Below, in pieces: positions 1-9,857 of a stretch of DNA of 64,000 nucleotides (the stretch's first letter is position 1; each line of letters opens with the position of its first letter). The DNA is from Acidithiobacillus sp. (GTDB lineage Bacteria > Pseudomonadota > Gammaproteobacteria > Acidithiobacillales > Acidithiobacillaceae): the NCBI GenBank assembly GCA_028065135.1, contig JAPTWR010000171.1:1-64000 (forward strand). Reading direction: 5' to 3'. The notes beneath the pieces were generated by a model. That model was not told where the DNA came from, made no database searches, and saw nothing but the letters and a program-made list of their open reading frames with translations. The position numbers and the translations under genes were made by a program.

Positions 1-1507
<1,507 letters not shown>

Positions 1508-1514
1508 CCGGGGC

Positions 1515-1533
1515 GGGGGCGGCAATCGCCCCC
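1515..1533. terminator. hairpin between glnB and bamD
   Basis: A perfect 7-bp stem (GGGGGCG/CGCCCCC) with a 5-base loop sits in the 33-bp gap between the convergent glnB and bamD genes. Neither strand has a clear T-run after it, so it is at best a weak or Rho-assisted terminator. Confidence 0.4.
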
Positions 1534-1540
1534 AACTGGG

Positions 1541-2296
1541 TCAGCCGGGCTTTGCGCTGCTGCCGAGATCGGCAAGATACTTGCTTCCCGGATAGTTGTA
1601 GGCAAGCACCGCGGCGGTGGTCTGCGCCAGTTGCGGCAGGTTCAGGTGCCGGTAGTCCCGCGTCAGATAGTAGAGCGCCTCTTCCCGCGCCGCGCTCAAC
1701 TGGTAGCGGGTGATTACCGTGTTGCAGCGGTTTGCCGAGGCGACATAGGCGTGACGCACATAGTAGAACTTGCAGATATCCAGATTGCGCTGACCGAGGA
1801 TGTTGATGATCTTGGCTATGCGCAGGCGGGCGTCGGCGGCGTAAACGCTGTGTGGCCAGCGTTTGGCCAGCGTGTCGAGGGTGCTGAGGGCCTCCTCTGC
1901 GGGTTGGGGATTTTCCTGTGCGCCCTGAATGGCCTGATAATGGGCGATGCCTTTCAGATACCAGGCGTAATCCACATAGGGATTGGCCGGGTGCAGCTTG
2001 ATGAAGCGTTCGGCCGCCGCCACCGCCGCCTCGGAATCTCCGCGCTGGTAATAACTATAGGCCGTATCGAGTTGCGCCTGTTCGGCGTAAGGGCCGTAGG
2101 GGTAGCGAGTTTCCAGATCTTCAAAAAGCTTGATGGCGGCGGCGTAGTCGCCGCGATCCATGGCGTGTTTGGCGGGCTGGAACAGCGCCCGGGCGGATTC
2201 GTGGCTGACGGTGGAGCTGTCATGGTTGTTCGGAGTGCTGGCGCAACCGGCGATCAGGGCGGTACAGCATAGGGACATCAGTATGCGTTTGCTCAT
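1541..2296 (-). CDS. bamD: outer membrane assembly lipoprotein BamD
   Basis: BamD is the essential lipoprotein of the Bam complex that inserts beta-barrel proteins into the outer membrane. From the ATG at 2296 the product is 251 residues, with a lipoprotein signal ending ALIAGC (lipidated Cys18). Tetratricopeptide repeats follow, such as AMDRGDYAAAIKLFEDLETRYP and ERFIKLHPANPY, as in the YfiO/ComL family. The reading frame stays open far upstream into rluD, but the lipobox fixes the start. It is divergent from rluD, the same arrangement as in E. coli. Confidence 0.93.
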   Translation of the reverse strand: MSKRILMSLCCTALIAGCASTPNNHDSSTVSHESARALFQPAKHAMDRGDYAAAIKLFEDLETRYPYGPYAEQAQLDTAYSYYQRGDSEAAVAAAERFIKLHPANPYVDYAWYLKGIAHYQAIQGAQENPQPAEEALSTLDTLAKRWPHSVYAADARLRIAKIINILGQRNLDICKFYYVRHAYVASANRCNTVITRYQLSAAREEALYYLTRDYRHLNLPQLAQTTAAVLAYNYPGSKYLADLGSSAKPG

Positions 2297-2324
2297 GAAG
2301 GACAATAGTCTATAGTGGCGAGCC

Positions 2325-3284
2325 ATGAGCGACGATAGTACGGGACTTCCCATGATTTTGCCAGAGGAGCAGGTCGGCGAGCGCCTCGACACGGTGTTGA
2401 GCCAGTTGCTGCCGGAAACCAGCCGCAGCCGTATCCAGGCCTTGCTGCGCGATGGCCGGATTCTGGTGGATGGCGTGCCCGAAAAGCCCAGTGCGCGGGT
2501 GCGCGGCGGTGAGCAGGTGATGGTCGACTGGCCGCAGATCGAACCCAGCAACTGGTTGGCCGAGACCCTGCCCCTGCATATTCTGCATGAGGACGCGGAT
2601 ATTCTTGTCGTGCACAAGCCGGCGGGGCAGCTTACCCACCCCGGCGCCGGTCATCCCGACGGCACGTTGGTCAACGGCGTGCTGGCCCATGTGCCGGGGA
2701 ACGCCTATCTTGCCCGCGGCGGTATCGTCCATCGGCTGGACAAGGACACGACCGGTCTGCTGGTGGTGGCAAAAACGGAAATGGCGCGGCAATCGCTGAT
2801 CGATCAGCTCGGTGACCACACCATGCACCGCGAGTATCTCGCGCTGGTGACGGGGGCGATGACCGGAGGTGGCCGGGTGGACGCGCCCATCGGCCGGCAC
2901 GCTCAGGATCGTCTGCGGATGACGGTGCGTGATGACGGCCGGCCGGCGCAGACCGACTATCGGCTGGTGGAGCGCTTCCCCCGTCACAGCTATCTGCGCC
3001 TGCGCCTGGCGACGGGGCGCACCCATCAGATTCGTGTGCATATGACGCATATCGGCCACCCGCTGGTGGGCGACCCGGTCTATGGGGGGCGGAGGACGGT
3101 GCCGAAAGGACTGGATGAGGCTGCGCTGGCCCGCTGGCGGCAGTTCCGTCGCCAGGCGTTGCATGCCTGGCGCCTGCGTCTTTACCATCCCGCAAGCGGA
3201 GAGCTGATGACCTGGGAAAGCCCGCTGCCCGACGACATGACCGAATTGCTGGCGCTGCTGCGCCGTGCGCGTGATGGTGACTGA
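2325..3284 (+). CDS. rluD: 23S rRNA pseudouridine synthase RluD
   Basis: RluD modifies uridines 1911, 1915 and 1917 of 23S rRNA helix 69. This 319-residue protein has an N-terminal S4 RNA-binding domain (about residues 18-80; ERLDTVLSQLLPETSRSRIQ). The catalytic domain follows, with GGIVHRLDKDTTGLLVVAKT carrying the catalytic Asp. GRTHQIRVHM and HPLVGDPVYGG are also typical of the RluA/C/D group. Only 28 bp separates it from the divergent bamD start, so the promoters must be compact or overlap the genes. It overlaps pgeF, a pairing also seen in E. coli (rluD-yfiH). Confidence 0.93.
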   Translation: MSDDSTGLPMILPEEQVGERLDTVLSQLLPETSRSRIQALLRDGRILVDGVPEKPSARVRGGEQVMVDWPQIEPSNWLAETLPLHILHEDADILVVHKPAGQLTHPGAGHPDGTLVNGVLAHVPGNAYLARGGIVHRLDKDTTGLLVVAKTEMARQSLIDQLGDHTMHREYLALVTGAMTGGGRVDAPIGRHAQDRLRMTVRDDGRPAQTDYRLVERFPRHSYLRLRLATGRTHQIRVHMTHIGHPLVGDPVYGGRRTVPKGLDEAALARWRQFRRQALHAWRLRLYHPASGELMTWESPLPDDMTELLALLRRARDGD

Positions 3285-4026
3285 AGAGGCCGGTTATTGG
3301 GTGCCGGACTGGCCCGCGCCCCAGGGGGTGCGCGGCGCCGTCACCCTGCGCAGTGGGGGAGTCAGCCGGGGGGCCTACGCCTCCTTCAATCTTGGTGATC
3401 ATGTGGGCGATGTACGGGAGGCGGTGGCAGGGAATCGGGAACGGCTGCGGGCCGTGCTGAAATTGCCCGGGGAACCCTGCTGGCTGCGGCAGGTGCATGG
3501 CACGGAGGTCGCCACCCTGCCGGCGGCGCCGGCCCGTATCCCGGAGGCGGATGGCGCGGTCACCGGCACGCCGGGGGTGGTGCTGGCGGTGCTCACGGCC
3601 GATTGCCTGCCGGTCCTGGCCTGCAGCCGGGATGGCGGGCAGGTCGGCGTTTTTCACGCCGGCTGGCGAGGGCTGCTGGCGGGTATCCTGGAACGCGGCG
3701 TGGCGGCCATGCGGGTGGCACCGGAGGAGATTCTGATATACTTGGGACCAGCCATCGGGCCCGGGCATTTCGAGGTCGGTCCGGAAGTCCGGACGGCTTT
3801 TCTGGCGGCGGACGCCGGAGCGGCAGGGGCCTTTCGCCGCGGGCCCGGCGATCGCTGGCTGGCAAATATTTATGAGCTGGCGCGGCGGCGTTTACGGGGG
3901 GCCGGGGTGCGGGCCATTTTTGGCGGTGATCTGTGTACGGTGGCGGACCCCGCGCGTTATTTTTCTTATCGGCGCGACGGCGTTACCGGGCGAATGGCTT
4001 CTCTGATCTGGAAGGAGGGCGGTTAG
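3274..4026 (+). CDS. pgeF: PgeF/YfiH family protein (peptidoglycan editing factor, laccase-like fold)
   Basis: Family members hydrolyse UDP-MurNAc-L-Ser or related mis-made peptidoglycan precursors, and some act as purine nucleoside enzymes. The protein is about 250 residues. It has the conserved RQVHGTEV, LTADCLPVL (Cys in a metal site) and VFHAGWRGLLAGI motifs with zinc-type His residues, and ends with YFSYRRDGVTGRMASLIW. The start is ambiguous: GTG at 3265 or ATG at 3274, both overlapping rluD. I chose the ATG. The next gene, mtnD, begins one base after its stop, so pgeF probably feeds transcription into the methionine-salvage genes. Confidence 0.9.
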   Translation: MVTEEAGYWVPDWPAPQGVRGAVTLRSGGVSRGAYASFNLGDHVGDVREAVAGNRERLRAVLKLPGEPCWLRQVHGTEVATLPAAPARIPEADGAVTGTPGVVLAVLTADCLPVLACSRDGGQVGVFHAGWRGLLAGILERGVAAMRVAPEEILIYLGPAIGPGHFEVGPEVRTAFLAADAGAAGAFRRGPGDRWLANIYELARRRLRGAGVRAIFGGDLCTVADPARYFSYRRDGVTGRMASLIWKEGG

Positions 4027-4027
4027 C

Positions 4028-4576
4028 ATGGCGGCTTTGCAATATGCGGAAACGGTGCAGCGGATCACGGATACGGCGCGGATCGCCGCCACGCTGGCGC
4101 CCCTGGGCGTCACTTTGCAGGCGATTCCGGTGACCGGCGCGGGGGCCGCGGCGCTGCTGACCGAGCTGCAACCCGATCCGGAGGCACAGGCGGCGTTGCT
4201 GACGGCCCTGGATGACGTCTTCCGGCGTTTGCAGCGGGAGAGGGGCTATCAGGAGCGGGATCTGGTGGTGTTGTATCCCCGGCATCCGCAGTTGGCGGAG
4301 CTCACCGCCCGTTTTCATCGCGCGCATACCCATGACGATGAAGAGGTGCGCTATATCGTGGACGGGGAAGGCGTTTTCGGCTTCGTTCTGGAAGACGGCG
4401 CGCAAGTCGAGTTGACCGTGCATGCAGGGGATTATGTCCATATCCCGGCTGGGGTGGAGCACTGGTTTCGTCTCACGGATGCGCAACGGATCAAGGCGGT
4501 GCGCTACTTCAGCGCGCGCGGCGGCTGGACACCGCATTATACCGATCGCGCCCTGCGGTCTTTTCCCAACCCATGA
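4028..4576 (+). CDS. mtnD: acireductone dioxygenase
   Basis: This enzyme oxidises the acireductone of the methionine salvage pathway to the 2-keto acid precursor of methionine plus formate (Fe form), or to an off-pathway product (Ni form). The 182-residue cupin has the metal ligands H100, H102, E106 (RAHTHDDEEVRY) and H145 (AGVEHWF), exactly the ARD pattern. Its stop overlaps the start of the RuBisCO-like gene by four bases. It heads a four-gene run, mtnD-RLP-mtnX-mtnB, covering consecutive steps from methylthioribulose-1-phosphate to the keto acid. Confidence 0.93.
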   Translation: MAALQYAETVQRITDTARIAATLAPLGVTLQAIPVTGAGAAALLTELQPDPEAQAALLTALDDVFRRLQRERGYQERDLVVLYPRHPQLAELTARFHRAHTHDDEEVRYIVDGEGVFGFVLEDGAQVELTVHAGDYVHIPAGVEHWFRLTDAQRIKAVRYFSARGGWTPHYTDRALRSFPNP

Positions 4577-5745
4577 CGGCATTCATTGAGGTCGATTACC
4601 GGTTTCCCGCCGGGGTGGACGCCCGCTCACAGGCGCAGGCCATCGCCATCGGCCAGACGGCCGGAAGCTGGGATGCGCACTTTCAGCACCGGGAGGCGCA
4701 GTTGCGCGGCCATCTGGGGAAGGTGACCGCCGTTACCGAACTGGCGGACGGGTGTCATCAGGCCACGGTGCGCTTCCCCGCCGCCAATGTGGACGGCCGC
4801 CTCGGCAGCCTGCTCACCATGATTTTCGGCAAATATTCCCTGGCGGGTCCTGCCAAGGTGGCGGCAATCCGTTTGCCGGAGCACTTCGGACGTTTGCCGC
4901 GCTTTGGGCTGGAGGGCATCCGCGCACGATTGGGGGTGCAGGAACGGCCCTTGGTCATGGCCATTTTCAAGCCGGCGCTGGGGCTGACGGCTGAGGACCA
5001 TGCCGAAATTCTGGCAAAGGTTGCCGTTGCCGGGCTGGATATCATCAAGGATGACGAAATCCTCCCGGACCTGCCGATGGCGGCGGCCCTGGCGCGCTGG
5101 GAGGCTTGTGCGCCGGTGATCGAGGCGCGGCGGGATCAGACGGGTCGTGACCTGCTCTATGCGGTGAATCTCTCGGGGGATGCACGCCAGGTGCAAACGC
5201 TCGCGCTGCAACTGGTGGCCGCCGGTGCCAATGCGCTGCTCCTGAATGTGCTGGCATATGGTTTCCCGGTACTGGAGGCGTTGGTCGCCGATCCGGACAT
5301 CGACGTGCCGATCTTCGCCCATCCGTCTCTGGCGGGTGCCTGGTGCGGCGCGCCGGATTACGGGTTTTCTTATGGGGCTCTGCTCGGTACGTTGATGACC
5401 TATGGGGGGGCCGATGCGGTGCTCTATCCGGCGCAGTACGGCAGCCTGCCCTTCGCCGCGGCGGACGAATGGGCCATCGTCGAAGCGCTGCGGGCGCGGG
5501 GCGTGGCACCGGTGCCTTCATCGGGCGTACATCCCGGCATGGTTGGGCGCATCCTCGACGACTATGGCGCGGAGGTCATTCTCAATGCGGGGACCGGGAT
5601 CATGGACCATCCCCAGGGCCCCGCCAGCGGCGTGCTGGCCTTTCGCGAAGCCATCGAGCGCTGGCAGAACGCAGCACCGCGCGCTCTGGAAGATCTGCCC
5701 GCCGGGCCCTTGCGGGCAGCGGTGGAAAAATGGGGACAGGGTTGA
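4573..5745 (+). CDS. mtnW: RuBisCO-like protein, probable 2,3-diketo-5-methylthiopentyl-1-phosphate enolase
   Basis: This is a form IV RuBisCO homologue of 390 residues. The carbamylated lysine and metal ligands are kept as K159, D161 and E162 (DIIKDDEIL). FKPALGLT around K133 and FAHPSL around H250 match the catalytic barrel. The loop-6 lysine motif of true RuBisCO is not evident, and the phosphate-binding end reads NAGTGIMDHPQG. Its place between mtnD and the HAD phosphatase mtnX argues for the enolase step of methionine salvage rather than CO2 fixation. Other RLP groups catalyse isomerisations, so the exact reaction is inferred from context. Confidence 0.85.
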   Translation: MTAFIEVDYRFPAGVDARSQAQAIAIGQTAGSWDAHFQHREAQLRGHLGKVTAVTELADGCHQATVRFPAANVDGRLGSLLTMIFGKYSLAGPAKVAAIRLPEHFGRLPRFGLEGIRARLGVQERPLVMAIFKPALGLTAEDHAEILAKVAVAGLDIIKDDEILPDLPMAAALARWEACAPVIEARRDQTGRDLLYAVNLSGDARQVQTLALQLVAAGANALLLNVLAYGFPVLEALVADPDIDVPIFAHPSLAGAWCGAPDYGFSYGALLGTLMTYGGADAVLYPAQYGSLPFAAADEWAIVEALRARGVAPVPSSGVHPGMVGRILDDYGAEVILNAGTGIMDHPQGPASGVLAFREAIERWQNAAPRALEDLPAGPLRAAVEKWGQG

Positions 5746-6398
5746 TGCAACGAGCCATCTTTTGCGACTTCGACGGCACCATCGCCCGGAGCGAAGTTTT
5801 CGTGGCCCTGATGCGTCATTTTGCGCCGCAGGCTGCCGCCCGGATACTGCCGGAAATCTACGCGCAGCGCCTGACCCTGCGTGACGGCTTGCCGCAGGTG
5901 CTGGGCACCATCCCTTCGTGGCGCTGGCCGGAACTGGAGGATTTCGTGCGGGATACGGAGATCCGTCCGGGACTCGACGGGCTACTGGCTCATGCCAACC
6001 AGGCCGGTATTCCTTTTATCGTCGTCACCGGCGGCTTCACGCGCATGGCCGAGATCGTCCTCGCCCCTTACCGCCAGGAAATTTACGCCATCCATGGCCT
6101 CGAGGTGGATACCACGGGCGAATGGCTGCGGGTGTCCTCCCCCTGGCAGGATGATCACGAACTGGTGGCCAAGGCCGCCGTGGTCGCACACTACCATCCC
6201 CGGGATGCCGTTTGTATCGGGGATTCCATCACCGATCTGCGGGTCGCCCGGCAGTGTCCTCTGGTCTGTGCGCGGGACCGCCTCGCGGAATATCTGCGCG
6301 CCGAGGGGAGAGATTTCCTGCCCTTCGACGATTTCGCGGACGTGAGCGCCGCTCTCGATCAACGCGGCTGGTGGCGGGAGCCTGCCCATGCAGGATGA
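5745..6398 (+). CDS. mtnX: HAD phosphatase, 2-hydroxy-3-keto-5-methylthiopentenyl-1-phosphate phosphatase
   Basis: The product removes the phosphate from the enol product of the RLP to give the acireductone used by MtnD. From the ATG at 5745 (overlapping the RLP stop as TGATG) it is 217 residues. It has HAD motif I FCDFDGT (D8 and D10), a Thr motif in VVTGGF and the acidic motif CIGDSITDLRVA. The frame is open further upstream but that part is read-through of the RLP gene. It overlaps mtnB by 11 bases. With MtnW and MtnX present, the organism uses the two-enzyme route instead of a fused MtnC enolase-phosphatase. Confidence 0.88.
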   Translation: MQRAIFCDFDGTIARSEVFVALMRHFAPQAAARILPEIYAQRLTLRDGLPQVLGTIPSWRWPELEDFVRDTEIRPGLDGLLAHANQAGIPFIVVTGGFTRMAEIVLAPYRQEIYAIHGLEVDTTGEWLRVSSPWQDDHELVAKAAVVAHYHPRDAVCIGDSITDLRVARQCPLVCARDRLAEYLRAEGRDFLPFDDFADVSAALDQRGWWREPAHAG

Positions 6399-7008
6399 TC
6401 CGCGCACCCATCTCGCTGCGGCGGCCCGCGATTTTTATGCGCGGGGCTGGATGCTGGGCACCGCTGGCAACCTGTCGGCACGCCGCGATACCGATACCTT
6501 CTGGATCACTGCCAGCGGCCGCCCCAAGGATCGGCTGGACGCCGGGGATTTCGTTCTGGTGGATCTGCAGGGTCAGGTGGTGCAGGCCCCACCGGGACGC
6601 CAGCCTTCGGCCGAGGCCGCCATCCATGAGACGATCTACCGGCACGTGCCCGACGCCCGGGTCATATTCCACGTCCATTCCATCGAGGCCAATCTTTGCG
6701 GACACTTCGCGCGGCGGGGCCGGTTGCGTCTGCCGTCGCTCGAAATGCTCAAAGGTCTGGGCGTGCCCGATGCCGAGCCGCACGTGGACCTGCCGGTCTT
6801 CGCCAATCATCTGAACGTCGCGCGGATTGCCGAAGATATGGACAGAGAGTTTACCGGGGCACTGCCATGTGTCCCCGGCGCGCTGATTCACCTCCATGGA
6901 GTGACGGCCTGGGGCCCGGACTTTCTGGCGGCCAGACACCATCTTGAATTGCTGGAATACTGTTTTCGTTATCTCGTGCAGGCGAAAATCCTCGCCATAG
7001 GAGTCTAG
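6388..7008 (+). CDS. mtnB: methylthioribulose-1-phosphate dehydratase
   Basis: This class II aldolase-fold enzyme dehydrates 5-methylthioribulose-1-phosphate to the diketone substrate of MtnW. The 206-residue protein has GTAGNLSAR near the N-terminus, ITASGRPKD, an acidic PSAEAAIH segment (E76) and the zinc ligand pair in VIFHVHS (H95, H97). LIHLHGVTAWG near the C-terminus supplies the third zinc histidine region. It overlaps mtnX and ends one base before the ACT-domain gene. The upstream salvage enzymes (MtnN or MtnP, MtnK, MtnA) are not in this window. Confidence 0.92.
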   Translation: MQDDPRTHLAAAARDFYARGWMLGTAGNLSARRDTDTFWITASGRPKDRLDAGDFVLVDLQGQVVQAPPGRQPSAEAAIHETIYRHVPDARVIFHVHSIEANLCGHFARRGRLRLPSLEMLKGLGVPDAEPHVDLPVFANHLNVARIAEDMDREFTGALPCVPGALIHLHGVTAWGPDFLAARHHLELLEYCFRYLVQAKILAIGV

Positions 7009-7009
7009 G

Positions 7010-7531
7010 ATGAGTCAAGCCCTTCTTACGGTCATCGGCGAGGATCGCCCCGGTATCGTCGCCGCGGTCACTCAGGCCCTGTACACCGCGGACTGCTCCA
7101 TCGGGGACGCCTCGATGATGCGTCTCGGCGGTTACTTCACCATCATGCAGATCATCGATTACCCGCGTGATCTGGGCTCCGTGGAAATGGCGCTGGACCC
7201 GGCCATCAAACGCCTCAATCTGCGCGTACATCTGGACCCCGTCTCCAGTGTCGCGCCGACTGCGGATATGCCGAATACCCGGGTCACGGTCTACGGGGCC
7301 GATCATCCGGGCATCGTCGCGGGTGTCACCGGAGCGCTGGCGGCTATCGGGTTCAATGTGATCGACCTGGAAAGCGAGAGCACCGGTAGCCCCGAGCGGC
7401 CTCTCTACGTGATGGTCATTCAGGGCTACGCTCCGGAGGGTACGGAGAGCGTCCGCAAGGTCGTAGCGCCGTTGCGCGAAAAGGAAGGGGTGGACATCGG
7501 TGTGCATCCCATCGAGTCGGCGGTGTTCTGA
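7010..7531 (+). CDS. two-ACT-domain protein of the GcvR family
   Basis: The 173-residue protein consists of two ACT domains: residues 3-80 (LLTVIGEDRPGIVAAVTQAL) and about 90-165 (VTVYGADHPGIVAGVTGALA). This is the layout of the glycine cleavage repressor GcvR, which acts through protein contact rather than by binding DNA itself. A direct role in glycine regulation is not shown, since no gcv genes are nearby. It sits between mtnB and def with one-base spacing, so it is probably cotranscribed with the methionine-salvage genes. Confidence 0.8.
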   Translation: MSQALLTVIGEDRPGIVAAVTQALYTADCSIGDASMMRLGGYFTIMQIIDYPRDLGSVEMALDPAIKRLNLRVHLDPVSSVAPTADMPNTRVTVYGADHPGIVAGVTGALAAIGFNVIDLESESTGSPERPLYVMVIQGYAPEGTESVRKVVAPLREKEGVDIGVHPIESAVF

Positions 7532-8034
7532 TGGCCGTACTCCTGATTCTGACTTATCCGGACCCCCGGCTGCAGCGCAAGGCCGATCCGGTCAGCGTAT
7601 TCGACGACGAGCTGCGTCGCTTTATCGATGATCTGACCGAGACCATGTATGCCGGCCCGGGGGGAGTGGGTATTGCGGCGCCGCAGGTGGACCGCGCGCA
7701 ACGTATCGTGATCGTCGATGTGCGCCCCAAACTGGGAGACGACTGCCATGGGCCTATGGTGTTGATCAACCCCGAACTGGCGGCGTGGGAGGGCATGGCG
7801 GTGGGCCGGGAAGGCTGCATGTCGGTGCCGGATTTCACGGGCAATGTCATTCGCGCGGAACGCATACAGGTGCAGGCCCAGGATGTCCTGGGACGGGAGC
7901 GGAGTTACGAGTGCGAAGGCTTCGAGGCCAGGGCGGTCCAACATGAAATGGACCATCTCGACGGCCTGCTGTTTCTCGACCGGCTGGTCTCACGGAAGGT
8001 CGATCTGTTCCGGCGCAAAAATTACAGGAAGTAG
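7531..8034 (+). CDS. def: peptide deformylase
   Basis: This enzyme removes the formyl group from the N-terminal methionine of nascent proteins. The 167-residue protein has all three family motifs: GVGIAAPQ (residues 45-52), EGCMS with metal ligand C96, and QHEMDHLDG with ligands H138 and H142 and catalytic E139. Its start overlaps the preceding ACT gene stop by one base. It is not beside fmt, the usual neighbour, but at the end of the salvage operon. It converges on the APC permease gene. Confidence 0.95.
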   Translation: MAVLLILTYPDPRLQRKADPVSVFDDELRRFIDDLTETMYAGPGGVGIAAPQVDRAQRIVIVDVRPKLGDDCHGPMVLINPELAAWEGMAVGREGCMSVPDFTGNVIRAERIQVQAQDVLGRERSYECEGFEARAVQHEMDHLDGLLFLDRLVSRKVDLFRRKNYRK

Positions 8035-8102
8035 ACGGGCAACTACGCTTTGCGCTGCTCGTGCCGGAACACCCGCCGGGAATGGTGGTGTTTCGTGCGA
8101 AG

Positions 8103-9689
8103 CTACAGTTCCACTCCTTCTTTGTTCATGACCGAGAAGTACTCGGATATCTGGCTGTCGGGCACCGTCACCTTCAACGCCCAGACCATGGAGATGAGCG
8201 CCAGCACTGCAACGGCCACCATGGACCAGTAAAAGGGAATGACTCCCTGGCCCCCCAATACCTTGGGTCCAAACCAAGAAAGCACCCAGAGCCCCAAAAA
8301 ATAAGGGAATATCCAGGTGATATGCTTGAACCCCAGGGGAGTGCCAGCACGGCTGCCGCGAATCCTGTATACGATGCCATATATGATCAGGATGGCGAAC
8401 AGCGTGCCGAAGATGTAAGTCAACGCCTTGAAACCGCCCCAGTAGGCGACGAGTGAAGAAAGGATAAACGCAATGGGCGCGATGATCTGCGAGCCCCACA
8501 AGCGGAAAGGTCTTTCCAGGTCAGGCATGGAACGGCGCAATTGCAGCAGGACGATAGGTCCGATACCGTAGGTGATCACCGAGATGGTCGTAATAAAACC
8601 CACCAGTTTCTGCCAGGAAGGAAAGGGTAGGAAGTAGATGCACCCGATCACATAGGCGACGATGATCCCCACCCAGGGCACCCCCCCTTCGGTGATCCTG
8701 GTAAAGAAGCTGGGGCCTGCCCCGACTTCGCCGTTGGCGACCACGGCGCGGGCCGCAGATGTGGCATATACCAGAGCGGTGCCTCCCGGAGAGATCAAGG
8801 CGTCGGCATAAATCAGGACCGCCAGCCAGCCTATTCCCAAAAGCGAGGCAATGGCGGCGAAAGGACCAAATACCCCGGAAAAACTCAGTTTGGTCCAGCC
8901 TTGGGTCAGTTGTGACGGGGGCAAGCTGACCAAAAAGGCCCATTGCAGACCGACGTAAATAATCGCACCGATCACGATGGCACCAATTACCGCCAGGGGA
9001 ATATGTTTGCCAGGTTCGCGGCTTTCACCACCCAGTTCGATCGCCTGTCGAAAACCCAGGTAGCTGAAGACAATGCCCGATGATGCGACGGCAACGAACA
9101 TGCCATGCACGTTTTCATGCCAGTGGAGGACATGCAAATTTTCGGGATGATAGGAGAATACGACGAGGACGATCATGGTAAGGACGGGTACGGCCAGTTT
9201 CCACCAGCCCAGTCCGGTAAAAATGTTGGCTATCCGGCGAATACCTAAGAAATTGAGCAGGAACATGAACCCCAGAAGCACTACGGAGCTGATGAGTCCC
9301 GGGCCGCTCAGCAGGCCGGTGTCGCCTACCAACAGTCCGGGAATATAATTGTTGGCATAGGTCAGTACGGCGACCACCTCCACTGGAGCGATGGCGATGT
9401 AGAACATAAACAACAGCCACGCCCAGATCTTACCGAGTAGATTGCCATGTACTACGTTGGCAATATGTGTCGCGGCACCTGCTTTTGGAAATAAAGGTCC
9501 GACCTCGGCATAAGTCAGGCCGAGAAACAAAATGGTGATGGCGCCGATCAGCCATGAATAAATACTGAGGGGTCCGGCCACCTGCGCTGCAGCCAGCGGA
9601 CCAAATAGCCAGCCGGAGCCGATGATTCCACCCAGACTGGCGAAAATGAGCCCTGAAAATCCTACCTCTCTCTTTAGCTTCCCAGCCAT
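8103..9689 (-). CDS. APC-superfamily amino acid permease
   Basis: This is a polytopic inner-membrane transporter of 528 residues with about 12 hydrophobic segments. Near the start it has the APC signature SGLIFASLGGIIGSGWLFGP, the glycine-rich unwound helix that binds substrate. Amino acids or related amines are the family's usual cargo; the specific substrate cannot be read from sequence. The frame extends 19 codons further upstream, but the ATG at 9689 has an AGAGG-type ribosome site and starts at the family's usual position. It stands alone, with 168 bp between it and rmlB. Confidence 0.85.
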   Translation of the reverse strand: MAGKLKREVGFSGLIFASLGGIIGSGWLFGPLAAAQVAGPLSIYSWLIGAITILFLGLTYAEVGPLFPKAGAATHIANVVHGNLLGKIWAWLLFMFYIAIAPVEVVAVLTYANNYIPGLLVGDTGLLSGPGLISSVVLLGFMFLLNFLGIRRIANIFTGLGWWKLAVPVLTMIVLVVFSYHPENLHVLHWHENVHGMFVAVASSGIVFSYLGFRQAIELGGESREPGKHIPLAVIGAIVIGAIIYVGLQWAFLVSLPPSQLTQGWTKLSFSGVFGPFAAIASLLGIGWLAVLIYADALISPGGTALVYATSAARAVVANGEVGAGPSFFTRITEGGVPWVGIIVAYVIGCIYFLPFPSWQKLVGFITTISVITYGIGPIVLLQLRRSMPDLERPFRLWGSQIIAPIAFILSSLVAYWGGFKALTYIFGTLFAILIIYGIVYRIRGSRAGTPLGFKHITWIFPYFLGLWVLSWFGPKVLGGQGVIPFYWSMVAVAVLALISMVWALKVTVPDSQISEYFSVMNKEGVEL

Positions 9690-9857
9690 GATCGATTGCC
9701 TCTTTGAAAGGGTTTTCTGCACCAATACGGTGCTCTTCCAGCACAAAATTGGGTGCTATGCCAAACGCCTTCCAAATGAAGGATTCCATGAGATCACTGT
9801 TGCATACGTCCCGTGGCGAGGTGGAAGCCATAAGGCAGGAACCTCGGCGGCTACGCT

